A stretch of 12,060 bases of DNA from Anaerolineales bacterium UBA5797 (lineage in GTDB: Bacteria > Chloroflexota > Anaerolineae > Anaerolineales > Villigracilaceae). Of this stretch, positions 1 through 9,200 are shown in pieces (within the stretch, counting starts at the first letter, position 1; each line of letters begins with the position of its first letter). The translations under genes were made by a program, and so were the position numbers. The stretch covers positions 1 through 12,060 of the forward strand of contig DIDP01000025.1 of assembly GCA_002418205.1 (NCBI GenBank), given 5' to 3'. The notes under the pieces are model-generated. The model made no database searches and was not told the origin of the DNA. It saw nothing but the letters and a program-made list of their open reading frames with translations.

Positions 1-3000
1 CCTGAAGTCCCCGGAACGGGGGAGTGGGTCAATTCGTCGGTGTATGTGTTTCAGCCGGAGAATGGCTTGTTAAGCGGGACCAATTACAAGGTCAGCGTGG
101 AAGCGGGGCTCAAAGATACGAATGGCGAGCCGTTGCAAAGATCCCATTCATGGAATTTCAGCACGCGCGCGCCGACGATCGGCAATTTCGCCTTGAAGAA
201 CGGCGCGGAGAATCCCGGGGAGTCCATCGAGAACGTTTTGTTGGACCAGGCATTCATTGTCACGTTCCTGCAGGCGATGGATGAGGCGAGCGTGAAGGAT
301 ACGGTCGAATTGGTAAACCGCGAAACCGGCAAGTCCTTCCCGATCAAGTTGATGTGGAACAAGGAATTCACTGTGCTGACCATCGAGCCGGTCGGGCGAT
401 ACACGATTGCCAGTTTCTACGAACTGACCATTTCGAGGGAGGCGCGTGCCAGTGATGGCGGCAAACTCAAGGAAGGTTTGAGGCTGAAGTTTGGAACGGT
501 GCCGCTGCCGCAGGTGAAAAGTCTTTTCCCAAAGCCGAACTCGCAGGCAAAGGATTTTGACGCGCACATGGAGATCCAGTTCGTTTCGCCGATGAAACTG
601 GATAGCTTGAAGAATCGGATCAAGATCACGCCCCAGCCTAAAGGTGAGTTGAATTGGTACTTCAGCGAACAAGACTGGCGATTGTTCGTGTATGGGTTGG
701 AACCTGCCACCGAATATGTTGTGCGGCTTCTGCCTGGCATGTCCGACCTGTACGGCAACACGATCCAGACCGGGCAGTCATTCACGTTCACAACAGGCGA
801 TATGTATCCGTATGCGCGGCTGGTGTTGCCGTGGACACCGTTGATCTATCGCGCCCAGGGACCGCAGGAAGTGTACTTCGAGCATATCAACCTCGACTCG
901 GTCAAGGTGTCTTTGTACCCGCTGGAATTTTCCGAGTTCAGCCGCATATTGACCGGCAAAACGGACATGACGAATTACAGCCCAAAGGTCGAGCCGACCC
1001 GCGTCTGGGAGCCGAACACGGCTGTTCCCAGAAACATTCTCAACTATGAGATGTTCAAACTGCAGGATGCAAAGGAAAAACCGTTGGCACCGGGTTATTA
1101 TTTCATCGGTGTGCAGGGGGAACCGCTCGATTACAAGGGTCGTTTCTATCAGGGGAACCTGTTCATCGTTGCGACGGATAACCTCACGCTCAAGACCAGT
1201 CCCACCGATGCGCTGGCGTGGGTCACGGACCTGGAGAGTGGAATACCTCAGGCGGGTGTTTCGGTCACGTTTTACAATCAATATTTGACCGCAATTGGGA
1301 ATACAGTCACCGACAAGGATGGCCTGGGATATCTTTCCGGTGTGAAGGATCCCGCCTACGCGATCGCGAGCGGTTCGAGCCATTTTGCTTTTGCCGCCAT
1401 CGATTGGGGCAGCGGCGTGTGGGCGGGCGACTTCGGTTTGTATGAAGGCTATTACTCGCCGCCCAACTCGATGTTTGGGTATGTGTACACGGATCGTCCT
1501 GTGTATCGTCCCGGTCAGGATGTGTTCTTCAAGGGCATCGTACGCACGAATGATGACCTGCGCTACAGCCTGCCGAAGGAGGAAAAGGTCTATGTGACCA
1601 TCGAGCAGTTCGGGGAACGTGTCTTTGGGGAGTACATGCCGCTCTCCGAATTGGGAAGTTTCGCTGGGAAATTCGCCATCGCCGAAGACGCCTCCCTGGG
1701 GACCTATGACCTGTTCGTGCGCCGTTCGCCTGGTGCCGACCCGTTCAGTTTTCTGTCCTTCCGCGTGGCGGAGTATCATAAGCCAGAATTCGAAGTGACC
1801 ACCTCGTCAGACAAGGCAAATATCCTGGCGGGGGAGCAGGTGAAGTTCAGCCTTGATGCGAAGTATTATTCGGGAGGCAACCTTGCAAATGCAGGGACCG
1901 AATGGTTCATGCAATCGTCACCATATTACTTCCAGCCGGTATCGGATTACTGGCAGTTCAATTTCTTCGATTGGGACCGCGATGAGTTCTGGCTGCCGCA
2001 AAAGGAAACCGGAAGCGGGATTCTGGCGAACGGTCAGGGCGTGACCGATGGTGCAGGCCACTTTGAAGTGACGCAGACTCTCGCGTTGGATGACAAGAAG
2101 ACCAGCCAGCAGGTATCATTCCATGCGAACGTGACCGACGTTTCGGGCAACCTGGTCAGCGGGGGGACGAGCGTGATCGTGCATCAGAGCGAAGTATATG
2201 TGGGCGCGCGTTCGGTCAGTTACGTGGGCCGGGCGGGGGAGGAGCAATTGTTCGAGTTTGTTGTTCTGGATTGGGACTCGAATCCCGTCCCGGATCAGAA
2301 TATCTCGGTAAAGTTCGTGGAACGGCGCTGGTACAGCGTGCAGGCGCAGGACAAGCAGGGAACCCTGCGGTGGGAAACGTCCGTGAAGGAGATCCCCATA
2401 TCCACCGCGAATGTGACCACGGGCGAGGATGGCAAAGCCATAGCTTCATTCGTGCCACCTGTGGGGGGTGTGTATAAAGCCATTGTCACCGTGCGCGACA
2501 CGAAAGGACATGCCCATCAATCGTCCGCGTACATGTGGGTTTCAAGCGGTGAGTACATCGCCTGGCGGCAGACCAACGACCGTACGTTTAACCTGATCCT
2601 GGACAAGGATTCGTACTCGCCCGGTGATACGGCGGAGATCCTGATCGCCCAGCCGTTCGAGAATGACGTGTATGCGCTGATTACCTACGAGCGCGGGCAT
2701 GTATACAAACAGGAAGTGCTTTTGTTGAATGGCAACAGCAACACGTACAAATTACCAATTACCGAAGACATGGCTCCGATCTCCTACGTTACAGTAACCG
2801 TCATCAGCGGCGCGGAGGGCAGCGGTTCGCCAGATTTCAAGATCGGCATGGCGGGCATCGAGGTGGATACGAGTCACCAGGTGTTGGATGTGAAAGTGAC
2901 CCCCGACAGGGAATCCGCGGGACCAGGCGATGAAGTCACCTATACCATCGAAACGCAGGATTACAGCGGGAAGCCTGTCTCTGCGGATGTGTCGCTGGCG

Positions 3001-5343
3001 GTGGTGGATAAAGCCGCGCTGGCGCTGGCTCCTGCCAACTCCGCCCGCATGTTGGATGCGTTCTATCCTAAACAGGCGTTGAGCGTTCGGACTGCGCTCG
3101 GGCTGGTCTCCAACGCCGACGATTTCAACGCCCAGTATCGCGAGTCGATCCCCGATGGCGGGCGCGGCGGTGGCGGTGGCGGCGAGAACAGTCTCGGCAT
3201 TATCACGGCGCGGCAGAATTTCAAGGATACCGCATGGTTCGAGGCGCGGATCGTCACGGATGAGAACGGCAGGGCGCAGGTGGATGTGACCCTGCCTGAG
3301 AATCTCACAACCTGGCAGGCGGATGTGCGTGCGGTCACACCTGACAGCCGAGTGGGACAGACCACCCAAAACCTGCTCAGCACCAAACCGCTCTTTATCG
3401 AGTTGCAGACGCCGCGCTTCTTTATCAATGGAGATCAAGCGACGGTCGGCGCGACGATCCATAACAATACGGATAAAGACCTGACCGTGAACGTCTCGCT
3501 GGAGGTGAAGGGTTTGAACCTGCTCTCGCCTGCTGATCAAATTGTCGATGTGGCATCGGGGGGGCAGAGCTATGTGAAATGGGAAACAGCCGTCCCGTCG
3601 GGAGTGACGCGTGTGGACCTCACGGCAAGTGCGGTCAGCGGCGCATATCGCGACTCCAGCAAGCCCGCGCTGGGCACGTTGTCCGAGCAGGGCATTCCCG
3701 TCTATAACTATATTGCCACGGAAACGGTCGGCACATCGGGCATGTTGCAGGATGCGAACTCGTCCACCGAAGCGATCCAGCTTCCACAAACCATTGACTT
3801 CACCGACGCGCAGTTGTCCATCGAAGTCTCGCCGTCACTTGCCGCCTCCATGCAAAGCGGACTGACGTTCCTCGAAGACTATCCGTATTTGTGCATCGAA
3901 CAAACCGTCTCGCGCTTCCTGCCGAACGTCATCACCTCGCGCGCCTTGAAGGATGCAGGCATCCAGTCGTTTGCCTTGCAGAGCCGCCTCGATGTGCAGG
4001 TGCGGACCGCGCTGCAACGAATTTATGCCAAGCAGCATTACGACGGCGGCTGGAACTGGTGGGACGGCGAGAACAGCGACCCGAACACCACGGCATATGT
4101 CGTCTATGGCTTGATCGAAGCGAAGGACGCGGGGTATGAAGTTTCGGATAAGGCGTTGACGCAGGGCATCCAGTTTTTGCTCAACAACGTGCCCGATCTG
4201 AAACGCAACGACCCGATCTGGAAATACAACCGCACGGCGTTCATGTTGTACGTGCTGGCGCGCGCCGACAGACTGCGAGCCTCGCATGTCAACTTCATCT
4301 ACGAGCATCGGACGTCGCTCAGTTTGTATGGGAAGGCATACCTGGCGCAGGCGATCTACGCGCTCGACGCGCAGGATGAGAGAGTCAACTCGCTTCTTTC
4401 GGACCTGGAAACTGGTGCGGTACTATCCGCCTCCGGCGCCCATTGGGAGGAATCCAGCACGGACTATTGGAACTGGAACACCGACACACGCACGACCGCC
4501 ATTGTGTTGAATGCCTTCACACAACTCGAGCCGGACAGTCCGATCACGGTGAACGCGGTCCGCTGGTTGATGGCGCACCGCGAAAGCGGACACTGGCAGA
4601 CCACACAGGAGACCGCCTGGTCGCTGATCGCGCTGACGAACTGGATGCGCGCCGCGAACGAATACAACACGGACTATGCCTACGCCATCGGCTTGAACGG
4701 CGAGATGCTCACTGAAGGCAGTGCCACGAAGGACAACCTGACCGAGACCGTGAACTTGAAAGTCGAGTTGGAGAACCTGTTGAAGGAATCCGCGAATTAT
4801 CTGGTCTTCACACGGGGCGCAGGGACGGGCAACCTGTACTACTCTGCTTATTTGAGCGCGGAACTGCCTGTGGAATCCATTCAGCCTTTGGATCAGGGCG
4901 TGAGTCTCTCACGGCAGTATTACACCCTCGATAATTCCAGGACACCAATTACGGAGATCCAGCGCGGTGAACTGGTGCGTGTGCGCCTGACGGTGGTCCT
5001 CCCCGCGGCAGTGCATTACCTCGTGGTGGACGATCCGTTGCCCGCGGGTCTCGAAGCCATTGACTCGACCATCCTGACCGATACGGCGGTTCCGTCATCG
5101 TATACGGTGCAGGATTACAACGAGCGCGGCTGGGGCTGGTGGTACTTCCCGCACATCGAACTGCGCGATGAGAAGGTGGTGCTCTCCGCCGATTACCTGC
5201 CGGCAGGCACGTACGTCTACACCTATCTCGCCCGCGCCAGCACGGCAGGGATGTTCAAGGTCATCCCGCCCACCGCCAGCGAGTTCTACTTCCCTGATGT
5301 GGGAGGCAGGGGCGCAGGGAGTATGTTTGAGGTGAAACCATAA
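1..5343 (+). CDS. Bacterial alpha-2-macroglobulin family protein with CIEQ thioester (5'-partial)
   Basis: The reading frame is open from base 1 and stops with TAA at 5341-5343, giving 1,780 codons. The true start and any signal or lipoprotein peptide lie upstream. Residues here are numbered from the GTG at 40. The N-terminus reads as tandem SbsA-like Ig domains to about residue 254. A macroglobulin MG2 domain follows with YTDRPVYRPGQ at 483-493, then an MG3 domain (EYHKPEF near 580). A glycine-rich loop lies just before the A2M domain, which starts near 1063 (DTAWFEARI). The thioester motif CIEQ starts at Cys1285 (bases 3892-3903), in an alpha-helical thioester domain. The C-terminal domain ends with the typical FYFPDVGGRGAG. 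Family knowledge: bacterial A2Ms are cell-surface or periplasmic protease traps that bind attacking proteases covalently through the thioester, and often pair with PBP1C. The CxEQ motif argues for the thioester-active subtype. A glycosyltransferase gene follows in the same direction. Confidence 0.93.
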   Translation, partial: PEVPGTGEWVNSSVYVFQPENGLLSGTNYKVSVEAGLKDTNGEPLQRSHSWNFSTRAPTIGNFALKNGAENPGESIENVLLDQAFIVTFLQAMDEASVKDTVELVNRETGKSFPIKLMWNKEFTVLTIEPVGRYTIASFYELTISREARASDGGKLKEGLRLKFGTVPLPQVKSLFPKPNSQAKDFDAHMEIQFVSPMKLDSLKNRIKITPQPKGELNWYFSEQDWRLFVYGLEPATEYVVRLLPGMSDLYGNTIQTGQSFTFTTGDMYPYARLVLPWTPLIYRAQGPQEVYFEHINLDSVKVSLYPLEFSEFSRILTGKTDMTNYSPKVEPTRVWEPNTAVPRNILNYEMFKLQDAKEKPLAPGYYFIGVQGEPLDYKGRFYQGNLFIVATDNLTLKTSPTDALAWVTDLESGIPQAGVSVTFYNQYLTAIGNTVTDKDGLGYLSGVKDPAYAIASGSSHFAFAAIDWGSGVWAGDFGLYEGYYSPPNSMFGYVYTDRPVYRPGQDVFFKGIVRTNDDLRYSLPKEEKVYVTIEQFGERVFGEYMPLSELGSFAGKFAIAEDASLGTYDLFVRRSPGADPFSFLSFRVAEYHKPEFEVTTSSDKANILAGEQVKFSLDAKYYSGGNLANAGTEWFMQSSPYYFQPVSDYWQFNFFDWDRDEFWLPQKETGSGILANGQGVTDGAGHFEVTQTLALDDKKTSQQVSFHANVTDVSGNLVSGGTSVIVHQSEVYVGARSVSYVGRAGEEQLFEFVVLDWDSNPVPDQNISVKFVERRWYSVQAQDKQGTLRWETSVKEIPISTANVTTGEDGKAIASFVPPVGGVYKAIVTVRDTKGHAHQSSAYMWVSSGEYIAWRQTNDRTFNLILDKDSYSPGDTAEILIAQPFENDVYALITYERGHVYKQEVLLLNGNSNTYKLPITEDMAPISYVTVTVISGAEGSGSPDFKIGMAGIEVDTSHQVLDVKVTPDRESAGPGDEVTYTIETQDYSGKPVSADVSLAVVDKAALALAPANSARMLDAFYPKQALSVRTALGLVSNADDFNAQYRESIPDGGRGGGGGGENSLGIITARQNFKDTAWFEARIVTDENGRAQVDVTLPENLTTWQADVRAVTPDSRVGQTTQNLLSTKPLFIELQTPRFFINGDQATVGATIHNNTDKDLTVNVSLEVKGLNLLSPADQIVDVASGGQSYVKWETAVPSGVTRVDLTASAVSGAYRDSSKPALGTLSEQGIPVYNYIATETVGTSGMLQDANSSTEAIQLPQTIDFTDAQLSIEVSPSLAASMQSGLTFLEDYPYLCIEQTVSRFLPNVITSRALKDAGIQSFALQSRLDVQVRTALQRIYAKQHYDGGWNWWDGENSDPNTTAYVVYGLIEAKDAGYEVSDKALTQGIQFLLNNVPDLKRNDPIWKYNRTAFMLYVLARADRLRASHVNFIYEHRTSLSLYGKAYLAQAIYALDAQDERVNSLLSDLETGAVLSASGAHWEESSTDYWNWNTDTRTTAIVLNAFTQLEPDSPITVNAVRWLMAHRESGHWQTTQETAWSLIALTNWMRAANEYNTDYAYAIGLNGEMLTEGSATKDNLTETVNLKVELENLLKESANYLVFTRGAGTGNLYYSAYLSAELPVESIQPLDQGVSLSRQYYTLDNSRTPITEIQRGELVRVRLTVVLPAAVHYLVVDDPLPAGLEAIDSTILTDTAVPSSYTVQDYNERGWGWWYFPHIELRDEKVVLSADYLPAGTYVYTYLARASTAGMFKVIPPTASEFYFPDVGGRGAGSMFEVKP

Positions 5344-5377
5344 TCTATCCAATCCAATCTTCAGATCGTTCATAATC

Positions 5378-5384
5378 AGGAGGG
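5378..5384 (+). promoter_or_regulatory. Strong Shine-Dalgarno site for the glycosyltransferase gene
   Basis: AGGAGGG lies 4 bases before the ATG at 5389. It is the best ribosome binding site in the window and fixes the start of the downstream gene. The 45-bp spacer 5344-5388 shows no convincing terminator or promoter, so read-through from the A2M gene is likely. Confidence 0.8.
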
Positions 5385-5388
5385 CAGT

Positions 5389-6687
5389 ATGCGAATCAAT
5401 CTTTTTGCCGTCGGTTCAAGGGGGGACGTTCAGCCTGCAGTTGCGTTGGGGATCGGTCTGCAAAAGGCAGGCTTCGATGTGCAGTTGAGCGCATTTGAGG
5501 AGTTCCGGTCATTGATTGAAGAACATGGATTGGGTTTTGTCCCTTTGGGCGCGAACGTTCAGGAGTTGCTGAATCAATACTCTGGAAAGAAGGCGTTCAC
5601 CGGGACAGCCTTGTTTGGGTTGCTCAAATTGTTTCAAAAGATGTGCTCCATGATGTTCACAACTTTATGGCAGGCAAGTCGGGGTTGTGACCTGTTAATC
5701 AGCAATACAGCGACATCCATGTTCGTTGAGGCGGTGGCGGAAAAATTGCAAGTTCCCGATATTGAAACCAGTGTCTTTCCCGGCTGGCCGACGCGTGCAT
5801 TTCCATCCTTTTTTGGACCCTGGTCTCCCAGTCTGGGAGCGCGACGCATCGGTCTTGCGGGACAAATGACTGGTGCGATCAACCGGTTCAGTTACAAGCC
5901 TGTAAACTGGATCGTCTCGTTGCTGCTTCGTCCAAATATAGAACGCTGCCGGAGGGATATCCTTGGTTTGCCAAAGAAGAAACCGAAGCGTTCGGATATA
6001 AAACCAGCCCCGATACTGGCAGGCTTCAGCAAGCATGTATTGCCGCGTCCATCCGATTGGGAGGAAAACATCCATGTGACCGGTTACTGGTATCTCGATC
6101 ATCCGGGTTATGAGCCGCCACCTGCATTGCAAGCCTTTCTGGATCAAGGGGAGCCCCCTGTGTATATAGGATTCGGCAGTATGCCGAGCGAGGACCCCGG
6201 GCAGGTGACCGACCTGGTCATTCAGGCTTTGTCCATGACAAAGCAGCGCGGGATCTTGTTCACCGGGCGGGGAATTTTGGGCAGAGGGATGAATCAACGA
6301 TCATCAGCAAATCCGGTGCATTTTGTAGAGTCAATCCCTCACGATTGGTTGTTGCCACGTGTGGCGGCTGCGATTCATCACGGTGGGGCAGGGACGACCG
6401 CTGCCGGGATACGGGCAGGTGTTCCGTCCATTCTGGTTCCTGTTGGTGCAGACCAGCGGTTATGGGCGTATCGGGTGGAGACACTGGGGGTGGGACCACG
6501 CCCGATCCCTCGGGCCGGGTTGACCGCAGAACGTTTGGCGAAAGCTATCACACATGCAGTCACTGATCATGAGATATGTCAACGCGCTGTGGATCTGGGA
6601 GGAAAAATCCGTGCCGAGGATGGCGTGGGCGCGGCTGTGAAGCTCATCCGTGAGTATTTAAACGATTGGCCAGGCGGCGGGATGTGA
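5389..6687 (+). CDS. UDP-sugar-dependent glycosyltransferase, sterol/lipid glucosyltransferase-like (GT-B fold, GT1/GT28 type)
   Basis: This 432-residue protein has the two-domain plan of GT-B glycosyltransferases. The N-terminal acceptor half opens with GSRGDVQP at residues 9-16, the hallmark of sterol 3-beta-glucosyltransferases and related GT28-type N-domains. The C-terminal donor half has GFGSM at 261-265, HGGAGTT at 331-337 (diphosphate binding) and GADQ at 353-356 (sugar recognition). These predict transfer of a hexose from a UDP-sugar to a lipid or other hydrophobic acceptor. The acceptor cannot be read from the sequence, and related bacterial enzymes act on hopanoids, carotenoids, sterols and macrolides. 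There is no signal peptide or clear membrane helix, so it is probably cytoplasmic or peripherally membrane-bound. A basic patch (KKKPKR, about residues 201-207) could aid membrane contact. It probably shares a transcript with the A2M gene 45 bp upstream. The start is supported by AGGAGGG. Confidence 0.88.
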   Translation: MRINLFAVGSRGDVQPAVALGIGLQKAGFDVQLSAFEEFRSLIEEHGLGFVPLGANVQELLNQYSGKKAFTGTALFGLLKLFQKMCSMMFTTLWQASRGCDLLISNTATSMFVEAVAEKLQVPDIETSVFPGWPTRAFPSFFGPWSPSLGARRIGLAGQMTGAINRFSYKPVNWIVSLLLRPNIERCRRDILGLPKKKPKRSDIKPAPILAGFSKHVLPRPSDWEENIHVTGYWYLDHPGYEPPPALQAFLDQGEPPVYIGFGSMPSEDPGQVTDLVIQALSMTKQRGILFTGRGILGRGMNQRSSANPVHFVESIPHDWLLPRVAAAIHHGGAGTTAAGIRAGVPSILVPVGADQRLWAYRVETLGVGPRPIPRAGLTAERLAKAITHAVTDHEICQRAVDLGGKIRAEDGVGAAVKLIREYLNDWPGGGM

Positions 6688-6716
6688 CCCATAAAATTAC
6701 ACAAAGGTATGGGCAT

Positions 6717-9200
6717 TCATTTTATAACTGTAATCCCCAACACCTCGCTCTTCACTTTCTCCCCATTCGCATTCACCCCCTCCACCCAAAAGCGATGCTC
6801 ACCTTCGGAGAGAGTCCACCAGGCCTGGTAGGGTAGGGAGGATAGTGTTGTGAACAAAGTCCCATCAACCCAGATTTCGACTTGTGAGATGCCCTGTCCC
6901 GCCGCGACTTCGATCAGGAGTTGTTGTGCGGAGGGATCGAAATTTGGGTCAATACGATATACCATTTTGGGAGGCGGGGAAAGCAGGATCAAAGGACTTT
7001 CATTATTTTGTTGAAAGTCAGCAGAACCCAATGGGTAATCAGTGAGTAAGGGAAGCCCCTGTTCATGCGCCCAGGCTTGCGCTTCAGTGGGAAGATTCAA
7101 TACGGTGACGGGCTTGCGCCGTTCGATGGGAGTCGCATTATCCGCGCGGGAATTGGTCAGTGTGTCGATCCAGATCTGCTGATAGGTCGAATCGGTTTGC
7201 GTGGGCTCTGTCCCTGCGATGAACCACTCCGTGTGCGTGTGCGGGCAAAGCGGACCGGGGAGCAAACCGGAGATGTCGCATACTTCCATCTGGGTCAATC
7301 CATCAGGTCGTTTGAAGGATTGATCGGGATGTCCCTGTAACAGTCCGCGCATCACTTCGTGCCAGATGGGCGCCGCGCCTGTCAGGCCTGTTACATTGTG
7401 CATGGGTTCGTATCCGCTGTTGCCGACCCAGACGCCGACCAGTAAATCGGGGGTGTAACCGATCGTCCAGTTGTCGTGGAAGTTGGTGGTCGTCCCTGTT
7501 TTGACCGCGGCAGTTCGATTCAGTCTGAGGGTGCTGTCGGTGCCAAATCCAATTGAACGGGCTGAGTCGTCACCGAGGATGTCGCTGATGAGCCAGGCCA
7601 GGCGCGGATCCAGGATTTGAAGCGACGGTTTTTCCTCCATGGCATAGAGAAGATTCCCGTCCGCATCGTGTATATCCAATAGCGAGGTGTTGCCTGTGTA
7701 AACTCCCCTGTTGGCGAGCGCAGCATAGGCCGTTGAAAGTTCGAGCAGGCTCACCTGCCCGCCGCCGAGCGCCAGCGAAAGGTCGTATTGATCCGCCCGT
7801 TCCAAGGATGTGATGCCGAGCCGTTTGGCAAGGTCGAGTATGTTTTCGATGCCGACCTTTTGAAGTGTTTTCACAGCAGGGATGTTCAGAGAGGAGCCAA
7901 GCGACTGACGGACCGAAACGAGTCCATGTTCCTTTTCGTCGTAGTTGAGCGGCGTGTATGGCGTGCCATCACGGAGCGTAAAGTTCGTGGATACATCGAT
8001 GATCGGCGTCGCGGCTGTCCATGCGTTCAGGCGGGATGGATCGAGCGCCAGCGCGTAAATGAATGGCTTGAACGCTGATCCCGTCTGGCGCGGTGTGGTC
8101 GCCATGTTCAACGCGCCGTGGATGGACTCATCGAAGAAGTCTGCGCTGCCGACGAGTGCCAGGATCTCTCCGCTTTTCGGATTCAAGACGACCAGCGCGG
8201 CATTATTGACGTTGTGGCTGATCGCGCCATCTTCGACCTTGAACTCCCCAATGCGCCGCGTCAAAACTGACTCCGCCAGATGCTGATATCCAAGATCAAG
8301 CGTTGTCCGTACCACGAGGCTTTGTTTGGGATTTAGGATTCCCTGAAGCATCAATCCATCAATTTGATCTTTGATAATCCATACGAAGTGCGGCGCCTCC
8401 AGCGGATAGGGGGTGGGGTTGAAGCTCAACGGGGTTAACTCTGCACCGAGTCGTTCCGCGTGTGAGATGAATCCATTCCTTTCCAGCAATCCGAGGACGA
8501 TGCGTTGTCTTTCCGTTGCCAGATCAGGATTCGTGAATGGGTTATAGGCTCCAGGCGCCTGTGGCAGACCAGCGATCAATGCACATTCCGGTAAAAGTAA
8601 CTCATTGGCGGGCTTGCCGAAATAAGTCTGTGAAGCGGCCTCCACGCCATACGCCATACCTCCATAATTCATTTGATTGAGATACAGAGCAAGAATTTCA
8701 TCTTTGGAGAGTTTACGCGTCATCTGCCAGGCAAGAATCACTTCGCGGAGTTTCCGGCGCAAGGAGCGTTCTGTCCGCTCGTTTTCGCCCAACAATAAAT
8801 TACGCGCCACCTGTTGCGTGATGGTGCTTCCGCCTGCGATTGTCTCCCCGCCGCGAATATTGATCCATAAAGAGCGAACGATGCCTGTCAAGTCAATGCC
8901 AGGGTTGGTATAAAAGTTTTTATCTTCGACCGCAAGCGTCGCATCCTTCAGACATTGCGGAATGTTTTCGATGGAGAGTACCGTATTTCGTCCGCCCTCA
9001 GGTGGGATGATCTCATACAGCAACTGCCCGTTCCGGTCTGTAATGCGGATGCTGGGAGTCAGAAAGGCGTTTGTAAGCGATGCAATGGATGGTAAATCCC
9101 CAATGATATAGAGCAGGATTCCGAGAAAAAAAACAATCCCTGCCGATGCCGACCAACCAGCGACCCGCTGGATCCTTCCATACCTTAAGTGGTTCTTCAT
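6717..9200 (-). CDS. pbpC: Penicillin-binding protein 1C, bifunctional transglycosylase/transpeptidase
   Basis: This complete 827-residue class A PBP polymerises lipid II and cross-links peptidoglycan on the outer face of the membrane. A single N-terminal membrane anchor spans about residues 17-36. The GT51 domain has VEDKNFYTNPG with the presumed catalytic Glu92, GGSTITQQ at 123-130, and RKLREVILAWQM through LYLNQMNYGG. The transpeptidase domain has SAFK (Ser375 nucleophile, Lys378), SLN at 437-439 and KTGT at 567-570. After a cysteine-containing segment (CDISGLLPGPLC, 641-652), the last 90 or so residues form a BiPBP_C domain, which marks it as PBP1C rather than 1A or 1B. The ATG at 9200 is the first possible start: an in-frame TAA lies just upstream at 9248-9246. 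No clear Shine-Dalgarno site precedes it. It converges with the glycosyltransferase gene, leaving 29 bp, and diverges from the ATPase gene. In the GT51 motif the usual His is Asn99. Confidence 0.95.
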   Translation of the reverse strand: MKNHLRYGRIQRVAGWSASAGIVFFLGILLYIIGDLPSIASLTNAFLTPSIRITDRNGQLLYEIIPPEGGRNTVLSIENIPQCLKDATLAVEDKNFYTNPGIDLTGIVRSLWINIRGGETIAGGSTITQQVARNLLLGENERTERSLRRKLREVILAWQMTRKLSKDEILALYLNQMNYGGMAYGVEAASQTYFGKPANELLLPECALIAGLPQAPGAYNPFTNPDLATERQRIVLGLLERNGFISHAERLGAELTPLSFNPTPYPLEAPHFVWIIKDQIDGLMLQGILNPKQSLVVRTTLDLGYQHLAESVLTRRIGEFKVEDGAISHNVNNAALVVLNPKSGEILALVGSADFFDESIHGALNMATTPRQTGSAFKPFIYALALDPSRLNAWTAATPIIDVSTNFTLRDGTPYTPLNYDEKEHGLVSVRQSLGSSLNIPAVKTLQKVGIENILDLAKRLGITSLERADQYDLSLALGGGQVSLLELSTAYAALANRGVYTGNTSLLDIHDADGNLLYAMEEKPSLQILDPRLAWLISDILGDDSARSIGFGTDSTLRLNRTAAVKTGTTTNFHDNWTIGYTPDLLVGVWVGNSGYEPMHNVTGLTGAAPIWHEVMRGLLQGHPDQSFKRPDGLTQMEVCDISGLLPGPLCPHTHTEWFIAGTEPTQTDSTYQQIWIDTLTNSRADNATPIERRKPVTVLNLPTEAQAWAHEQGLPLLTDYPLGSADFQQNNESPLILLSPPPKMVYRIDPNFDPSAQQLLIEVAAGQGISQVEIWVDGTLFTTLSSLPYQAWWTLSEGEHRFWVEGVNANGEKVKSEVLGITVIK

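Noticed and set aside
2752..3789. Long open frame on the minus strand (345 codons) across the A2M gene, with a similar one at 778-1779
   Set aside because: Both lie wholly inside a clearly coding plus-strand gene with recognisable domains. Their predicted proteins are arginine/histidine-rich, low in recognisable motifs and look like mirror frames of GC-rich codons.
6688..6713. Inverted repeat CCCATA/TATGGG in the 29-bp gap between the convergent glycosyltransferase and pbpC genes, considered as a shared terminator
   Set aside because: The stem is only 6 bp and AT-containing with a 14-base loop, and there is no T-tract on either strand. This could arise by chance.
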